Shown piece by piece: positions 58,102-64,000 of a stretch of DNA of 64,000 nucleotides. Positions within the stretch are counted from its first letter, which is position 1. The number at the start of each line of letters is the position of its first letter. The DNA lies in NCBI GenBank assembly GCA_013115135.1, contig JABANP010000147.1, positions 1 to 64,000 on the forward strand, in the 5' to 3' direction. The translations under genes were made by a program, and so were the position numbers. Source of the stretch: Perkinsus olseni (Eukaryota > Perkinsozoa > Perkinsida > Perkinsidae). The notes below the pieces were generated by a model. It did not search any database and was not told the DNA's origin. It saw only the letters and a list, made by a program, of their open reading frames with translations.

Positions 58102-58504
58102 CTCCGAGCCTACCCTTCACGATCCATCAGCCTCCTGCTTCTCAGATGACTCAAAGTACTAATGACCTGTTAAAAGATGTGCTGGCCGGGGATCGAACCC
58201 GGATCCTTTCGATTGCCTACCCGATCTACTTCCGCTTCATCGTTAGCAACTGCGTCCTGGAAGATAACATCAACTCCAACATCCGCTGGCCTGTACCTGC
58301 GCTTGATGAGTGTGGATGATGATGATGGACGAGTTATCCTCCTCACATCGCGCGGCTATTGGGGGCACATTCGACGTGAACAGTTTTGACCATCAATCTA
58401 CTGCGGTAACAGAGAACAGTCGAGTTGAGCGATATGTTGCGGCGGCAGACCTACAACAGAGCTGGGGTGTGGCGAGGAGACGATGGCGCCTTACTTCACA
58501 TCGT

Positions 58505-59427
58505 TGACGATTCCCTCGGGGATAGCGAACTGCATAAAGAGGCCGATCACCCTCGCCCGGTTGAGGAGTATCAAGATCTCGCAAGTCAGGCAAGTTACCT
58601 CCGTTATACCTCCTAACACCCTGAAATGATCTACACTACATCCATTGGCACTGCACGAGGTATCACCCCAGCTCTGAGCCTCTCCCTGTTCGCCCGATTG
58701 ATGAAGGCATTAGGCAATGGGTGGGCGACAGGAGGAGGAGGGGCACCGAAGACGTCTTGAATGCCGACAGGAGGGTTGAAACCGAGATGACGATCGAGTG
58801 CCTGAAGGTAGCGTAGGAAGGGGGAGGATGGCGTGGCGGCAACTACCCGCAAAGCGCTGTTATCCAGCCTGTTCCTATGTTGCCATCGCAAGCCCCAATT
58901 GGCTCCTGGCTGCCCTGGTCTCCCCTACGAACTCCACATCATCATCATCATCATCTTCGGCATCATTATGGTCAGTATCGCTATGATGGCCCCCCTCGCT
59001 GGCCTCGTCCTCGGTGATCGCTATTGGTGCTGCACCAGCCTCGAAGTCCTCATCATCGAGGAGGTCTACTTCAATGGGATCTAGCAGCATTCTAGGCTAA
59101 CCGCCGAGCAGTGAGTGGGTATCATCCCCTACTACCTTCCACTACTGCTTCCAGCTCATCATCATCTTCATCATCGTCAGAATCCGATGATACCTCCAAC
59201 ACGTCCACCGGCCCTTCATCTTCAGAAGAATCGAGGATATCAACAACAGCCGCCTCCGGTTGGGGAGGTGGTGCAGCAGGAGCTGCAGCAGGGACCTGAG
59301 AACAGACCAGTCGTTTTGCTACGACATACCATAACTTACACTGCTCGATGATGAGGAGGAGGTTGCTGGGTCCTGAGCAGGCTCTTCCCTCCCGGTGGTG
59401 AGGCCCAGACCCATCCTCGATCTTCAC
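58505..59427 (-). CDS. Acidic exons, probably the N-terminal part of the RING gene
   Basis: Minus-strand pieces in order: VVDILDSSEDEGPVDVLEVS with a following D/E run; MLLDPIEVDLLDDEDFEAG, more Asp, then VEFVGETRAARSQLGLA; LRYLQALDRHLGFNPPVGIQ with PPPPVAHPLPNAFINRAN; and EILILLNRARVIGLFMQFA with IPEGIVNDVK before a GTAAGG donor. Acidic and Pro-rich stretches are typical of nuclear or adaptor proteins. They lie on the same strand and directly upstream of the RING exons, so one gene is likely. An intron between them (near 58174-58235) carries GATCCGGGTTCGATCCCCGG, another T-arm-like core. Confidence 0.4.
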
Positions 59428-59852
59428 TGGTGACAGTCCAGAAGAGGATGACGAGGAGGACGATGATGGATGGTCATCAGGATTGGCTGAGTGACCAGTC
59501 GTCTATCGCGGTACAACAATTTAGTAAATTCCAAGGTTACCTGCAAGACGCTGCCTCTTCCGGCTGGGCAGGGGGTCTTCCTCCTCTCCTGACGCAGCAG
59601 CCATCCTGGACTCAACAGCCCGCACCCTCAATGCTCCTGACAAGGGAGGAGGAAGAGGTACCGGGTTCAATACAGAGCAGGGACACTTTGCAAGTGAATG
59701 TTCGACTGGATCGTACTTAAACGGGCGCCCTCATCCTCGAGTGAAGTTGATGATGACGAAGAAGCTTCCACCATCTTGGATCAACTACCCTCTCATTCAA
59801 AGTGACCGCTGCCTCCACACACAACCCGACACCGCCATAGTAGAAAGGATCT
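59428..59852. other. Unresolved stretch
   Basis: Plus-strand frames with Gln/Pro bias and minus-strand acidic frames mirror each other. No gene defined. Confidence 0.3.
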
Positions 59853-60314
59853 TCACAACCAGTTGGATATCATGTCGATGGTATTGCCGTAGAGGGCGTA
59901 TCTTTTGGTATCATCCATGTTGGAGTATCGACCTCTAATTGAAGTTCTCTCCGTAAAACCCCGAGCCCTTGCAGCAGCATCACCCGTCCTACCATCCACA
60001 CTGTCCTCGTAGTGAGAGCAGCATCCACCGGACTCACCAAGATCTGTGAACTTATTGCCAAATAACCACAACTTGTTCAAGGCTGGCAGCACCTTCTTGT
60101 CGCAGAGCCGGCCCACTAACGCTTGTACCTATCGCCCACAGCAGCACCGCTCCTCCGCCCTCCTCAGGTGCTGTACCCCTACTCCAGCATCCATAATGTC
60201 ATTCGAGCTGAGGTCTATGAAGGTACAGGTGTTATTATGACGTTCCCCGAGGACGTCCATCACAACATCGATGTCGCTGTCTCGAATACCCGAGTACGAG
60301 AGCCGTACTTCCAC
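59853..60314 (-). CDS. Leucine-rich-repeat protein (partial)
   Basis: Minus-strand exons: VRLSYSGIRDSDIDVVMDVL, then TCTFIDLSSNDIMDAGVGVQ, a typical LRR strand-loop (IDLSSNDI), and after an intron KKVLPALNKLWLFGNKFTDL (LPALNKLWLFGNKF), the next repeat. The repeat type is the longer ribonuclease-inhibitor kind. Ends of the gene are not clear; further exons may lie at 60.4-60.6 kb. LRRs usually bind proteins. Confidence 0.4.
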
Positions 60315-61207
60315 GAGGCCAGAGGTACCCTGCCGACAGCAGCAGGAGTGATGGCAGCGACTCGGGAGGGCATCTCACATCGAGAATATCTTGCCACCTT
60401 TTAGAATGCACTAGTAAGTCTCTGATGGGCCTCAGTACTTTGGCTACACTGCAACGGATCCATCACACACTGCGGGTTGTTATATTCACAATTCTTGGGA
60501 TACTCGGGGGTGTACCTACACGGTAAGACAGTAGACTCCCTGCGGAGGTGAGGACTACCAAGGCGCTTTGTCGGGATACTTCCCATCGTAGCCGTCAACT
60601 ATACGATCTCTCTTATGCAGCACCTCATGCATGGCATCATTACTTTTACAATTCAGCTCGTACCTACCGAGCGGTCCCCTCTTCTATCATCATCATGACC
60701 GGACCGTCGTCGGACTACTCATCTCTTCTCCTTCTCTGTTCCTCCGTGACCGCACCCTCAGGGCTGCCCTCATCGCCATACAGACGAGCGTCACCCGAGA
60801 GGAAGCCTTTCGTGACACCCCTCCTGCTACTACTGCTGGCGCTGGCGGTGGTGGCTGGTACCTCCTTGATGATGACCATGAAGATGGATATACTCGACCT
60901 ATCCCCACAGTTATCAACACTACATCATTACTAGAGCTTCGAACAATGTATTATGACGACGACCATTACTCGAAACTAATAGCAGATCGAACGATTATTG
61001 GAACCGATACTCAATAGGAGCAATAACAGAAACTGCGCACTCGTGTCTTCGATAATACCACTCCCCAGCTAACTTCTGGTAAACTATAGGGTAGGGCTCT
61101 GTTCGCCTCCTACAATCGATTCACCAATAACCTCTCGAACCTATCGGAAACCTGAGCAGTACATTGGTATTTACGACAAGATAACGACGGAGCCTACCTG
61201 TTGATTA
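60315..61207. other. Unresolved stretch
   Basis: Two 128-codon plus-strand frames (60548 and 60631) and short minus-strand ones. A minus-strand Cys-containing piece (VLPCRYTPEYPKNCEYNNPQ) at about 60440-60540 looks protein-like. No gene can be fixed. Confidence 0.3.
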
Positions 61208-62403
61208 TTATTTTCCACCCTGCGCCGCAGAGCCGAGGCCTAGAAGTGTATTCTGCTTCTCAGGTAGATACATAACATTCGGTGATTTAGCCAGAGTCTC
61301 CGCAATCTCTCGAGCAGCATCGATTCTTCTCACCTAACAACGACGACGACGATGATGATGGTATCGCTATCGATCATCATCATGCTTCACAATAATTACC
61401 TCGATGAGGCCAGTGCCATGCTCCTTGAGTGCCTTGGATATCATGGTAGCAGCCTCAGCCTCACCCTCAGCTCTGATAACGGTGGCTATCCTCTCTTGCT
61501 CGGTCTCTACGGAAGAATACTATGTTATGTAGTAGAGTTGAATGTTGGTCACTCACTGGCAACGACAAACTTCTGCCTCTCGGCCTCCTGCTCGGCAACC
61601 TGCTTCTCCTCAATAGCCTTGGCAAACTCCTTACCATAATTCAAGTGCGTAATGGCAACATCATCCAGAGCAATCTGATAACAGTTACATTTCCCAACCG
61701 TGCGACCCCGGTTCAATCCTCACATCGAATGCTTGGCATCGGTCGACTACAGCATTCCTGATCTCACGCGATACCTTCTCTCTTTGTGTCAGTAGTTGCT
61801 CGGCGTTATATCGAGCAACAACAGCCTTCAATACCTGACGAAGCATACACAGTAGCAGCACAAGGGATTGCAGCAACAGCAACCGACCTCATTCCCAACA
61901 GAAGGCAAAACTCTCTCGGCAAAGTCGGGTCCAAGAGACTTGTGGATGGCCGGCAAACGCTCAGCGACAGGACGGTAAAGCAGACGGACATGGATCGTAG
62001 CCATCTGCAGGTCCTTGGTACCTGAGGTTCATAGTATCTTAGCTTGAACCATGTAGGATACAGAACAGGCTGAATTTACCTGTGGTCGTTTGAATGAGCT
62101 TAGGTTTGATCTGGATTGAGTACACATGTGGTCGCTGGAACCACGGGAGCCTCACATGAGTCCCTTCGCCGTATATTTTATCGGATACACCCCCGAAGAC
62201 CTAAGATATCCACAGGTTGAGCAGGCAAGATACAAAACAGGTCTAGTTCCTGGCGTAATTACATTCCACATGACTGCCCTCTGGCCACCATCCACATTAA
62301 AAAGGCATGTGTTGCAGAATAGGCCAACCCCTCCTGCACCAAAGGCTGCTAATGCCAATCCGGATAGGAATTTATCAGCTCCAGCAGATGATGCACTAGC
62401 CAT
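61208..62403 (-). CDS. Prohibitin (PHB2-like)
   Basis: Inner mitochondrial membrane scaffold of the SPFH/Band 7 family. ATG at 62403: [15 protein letters not shown], then a membrane anchor ([14 protein letters not shown]), [169 protein letters not shown], end [11 protein letters not shown]. Full-length family pattern with a coiled coil before the C-terminus. At least six introns; that at 61675-61723 carries a family A core. Confidence 0.9.
61675..61723 (-). other. Prohibitin intron with antisense T-arm-like core (family A)
   Basis: 49 nt, GT-AG on the minus strand, joins RCQAFD to IALDDVAIT. In gene sense it reads GTGAGGATTGAACCGGGGTC; AACCGGGG is shared with the MCM4 introns at 32413 and 33032. 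Confidence 0.8.
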
Positions 62404-62774
62404 TCAAATACAAGTAGGATGGGAAGGCTTAGACTACAGATAGATAACGATCCACCTCCATCATCATACTAATGATATTCAGCACAACACACCACACATC
62501 ATCTATCGAGAAGCCCATTGGAGGGCTACCATCCTCCATGGTATCACTAGGGTCGGCTCATCATCACCTCCTCATTATCATATTCACGAGCACCGATTGG
62601 GTAGCGCACGCCCGAGCGATCGATTGACCGCGCAATTAGTGTTGAGCGGCTCAACTTGAGCCCTTGAGGTTTCCGCTCTCGGGAGTGTTGGCGTTTGGCA
62701 CCCCGACTCTCCTCAACCAGTTATTCGGTTGCGATTCGGTTGTTATTCCGATTGAGTTGTGTTTGTAGTTGAGA
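62404..62774. other. Divergent promoter region
   Basis: 371 bases between the prohibitin start (-) and the CASP-like start (+). CATCATCATCACC-type patch near 62550; no clear core promoter motif. Confidence 0.4.
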
Positions 62775-64000
62775 ATGTCGGTAACATCATCACCAAGAGT
62801 GGCTGAGGAGGAGCAGACACCGACCGAGTTATGGAGGTAATAATGATGCTAGGGGTTAGCAATAGGGGACTAGCATGATTCCAGCAGGTCCTTGAACTTC
62901 CCCCTCCTACTCGAGGAGATGTCCAACACCGTTGATATGATGGCCGATTGTAGGGCTCGTAGTCTTGAGTCTAAGAAGCAGCTTGCAGAGGACACGAGTA
63001 AAGGGATGCTACTAGAGTATGAGGTCATAGGATGCTGCTCTTAGAGGCATTCCAAAGGCGGTTATTGGCGACCTCCTCGGGAGTATCTTTGCCGCACTGT
63101 GAAGATTCATCATCACCATCACAGTGGGATGAGTTGTTGAAGAGTTATCAATCGGAGATCGACGCTCTGAGTAGGAGAGCCAAACATGCCGAGACTTCCT
63201 TCAATAAACTCTTCCAGTGAGTCCTCGGCCAATGGTAGCAGCGGTAGTATCAGTATTATCACTGCCTCAGATTGCTCAAACCTCTACCCGATCCCCTGTC
63301 GGCCGCTGATGGTCTCGGGGCCACTGGTGATGAGGAACAGATAGATGAGTTTAGTCGGGCTATACGGATGAAGGACGATGAGATTGTCAGACTTACTACG
63401 AAGGTGTTGAATAGGACTACTGTAGGGCGTGATGATCATGTGTCTTCAGTTGCACGACCTAGACGCGGAGTTCTCTACCCTCACCAATCAGGCTGTGACT
63501 GTACGCCGACTGCGAGAGACTATCAAGGCTAAGGATGATGAAGCTGATGAGAAGGTTAAAGCAGCTCTTAGCGAACAGGCGGAGGAGTTTAATAGAAGAC
63601 TCCATGCCCATGGTATGGAAGTTGATGATCATAAACGACGGCTACAGCAGGAGTTGGACATGGAAATACAGCGAAGGAAGGAGATGGAAGATTTAATAGC
63701 TAAAGCCGAGGAGGAGAGGCTCCAATACTCGAAAGTATCTGAGGATAGTCTGCAAGCCCTGGCCTCTGAGAACGAGACACTAGCTGCAGTAGGGTAGCTA
63801 TTGGCATTGCATCATCACAGGATGCAAGTTTAGGATGTCGATCGGCTCACTGCTGAGGTAGAGGCTTTGCGGACCCAACTCAACTGGAAGAATAGTAGCT
63901 CGCAACACTTAGATGGATCCAATGCGTAATAGGTAGAGAGGGCTTGGCTTTGGCGACGATTGGTTGTACTTCAGGACGGTCGAGTTGAACCTCCAGCAAG
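62775..64000 (+). CDS. CASP-like Golgi coiled-coil protein, cut by the window end
   Basis: ATG at 62775 (MSVTSSPRVAEEEQTPTELW). Exons: FNFPLLLEEMSNTVDMMADC, RARSLESKKQLAEDTSKG, then across a 23-nt intron (63024-63046) EAFQRRLLATSSGVSLP, and WDELLKSYQSEIDALSRRAK with HAETSFNKLFQ, which fits the CASP/CUX1-N block (LLxxYQxEIDxLTKRxKxAE). Then EEQIDEFSRAIRMKDDEIVR, LHDLDAEFSTLTNQAVTVRR and a long charged coiled coil to the window end. CASP proteins are Golgi membrane tethers with a C-terminal anchor, which would lie outside the window. Confidence 0.65.

Overview
The window is nuclear DNA from an intron-rich unicellular eukaryote. The best guess is an alveolate close to Perkinsus. Reasons: almost every recognisable gene is split by many 40-60 nt GT-AG introns, intergenic gaps are only 100-450 nt, an AP2-type DNA-binding domain like those of alveolate regulators is present, and Ty3/Pao-like retroelement debris fills the gene-poor parts. 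The organism call is an inference; no rRNA, organelle or spliced-leader gene is present to settle it.

Layout. 1-14.4 kb is repeat-rich: three related loci for a tiny cysteine-rich secreted peptide (two inside a ~1.5 kb segmental duplication), a 2 kb element with identical 195 bp terminal inverted repeats, a 0.7 kb foldback element, a truncated-haemoglobin-like gene and an integrase ORF boxed by direct and inverted repeats. 14.7-16.3 kb is an alanine aminotransferase carrying two +1 shifts. 16.6-35.4 kb is a compact gene block: His-rich protein, Pcf11-like factor (-), MAPEG protein (-), tRNA-Arg(TCG) (-), fructose-1,6-bisphosphatase (-), DHAR/GST-like protein, coiled-coil protein, NSUN/RsmB-type RNA methyltransferase and MCM4. 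35.4-44 kb is gene-poor, with a fourth divergent Cys-rich peptide and a Gln/Pro-rich ORF. 44.3-64 kb is dense again: coiled-coil protein, BMT5-like/C2H2 protein, KH-domain protein, AP2-domain protein, PEX11-like protein, sarcosine/dimethylglycine dehydrogenase, a small basic protein, RING-H2 protein (-), LRR protein (-), prohibitin (-) and the start of a CASP-like Golgi coiled-coil protein that runs off the end.

The genes are mostly housekeeping (replication, RNA modification, gluconeogenesis, one-carbon and redox metabolism, organelle biology) and do not form one pathway. The most unusual signal is in the introns. At least eight short introns in four unrelated genes carry a tRNA T-arm/B-box-like core in either orientation. 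At least four others in three genes share a second core, GCGC(GC)CACGAAATT. The B-box-like core also lies in the inverted repeats of the 2 kb element, and a sequence like the second core lies in the foldback element. Together this looks like introns seeded by mobile, partly tRNA-derived sequence (introner-like). Coordinates of multi-exon genes are spans from first to last recognised coding base; exon joins were made by eye.
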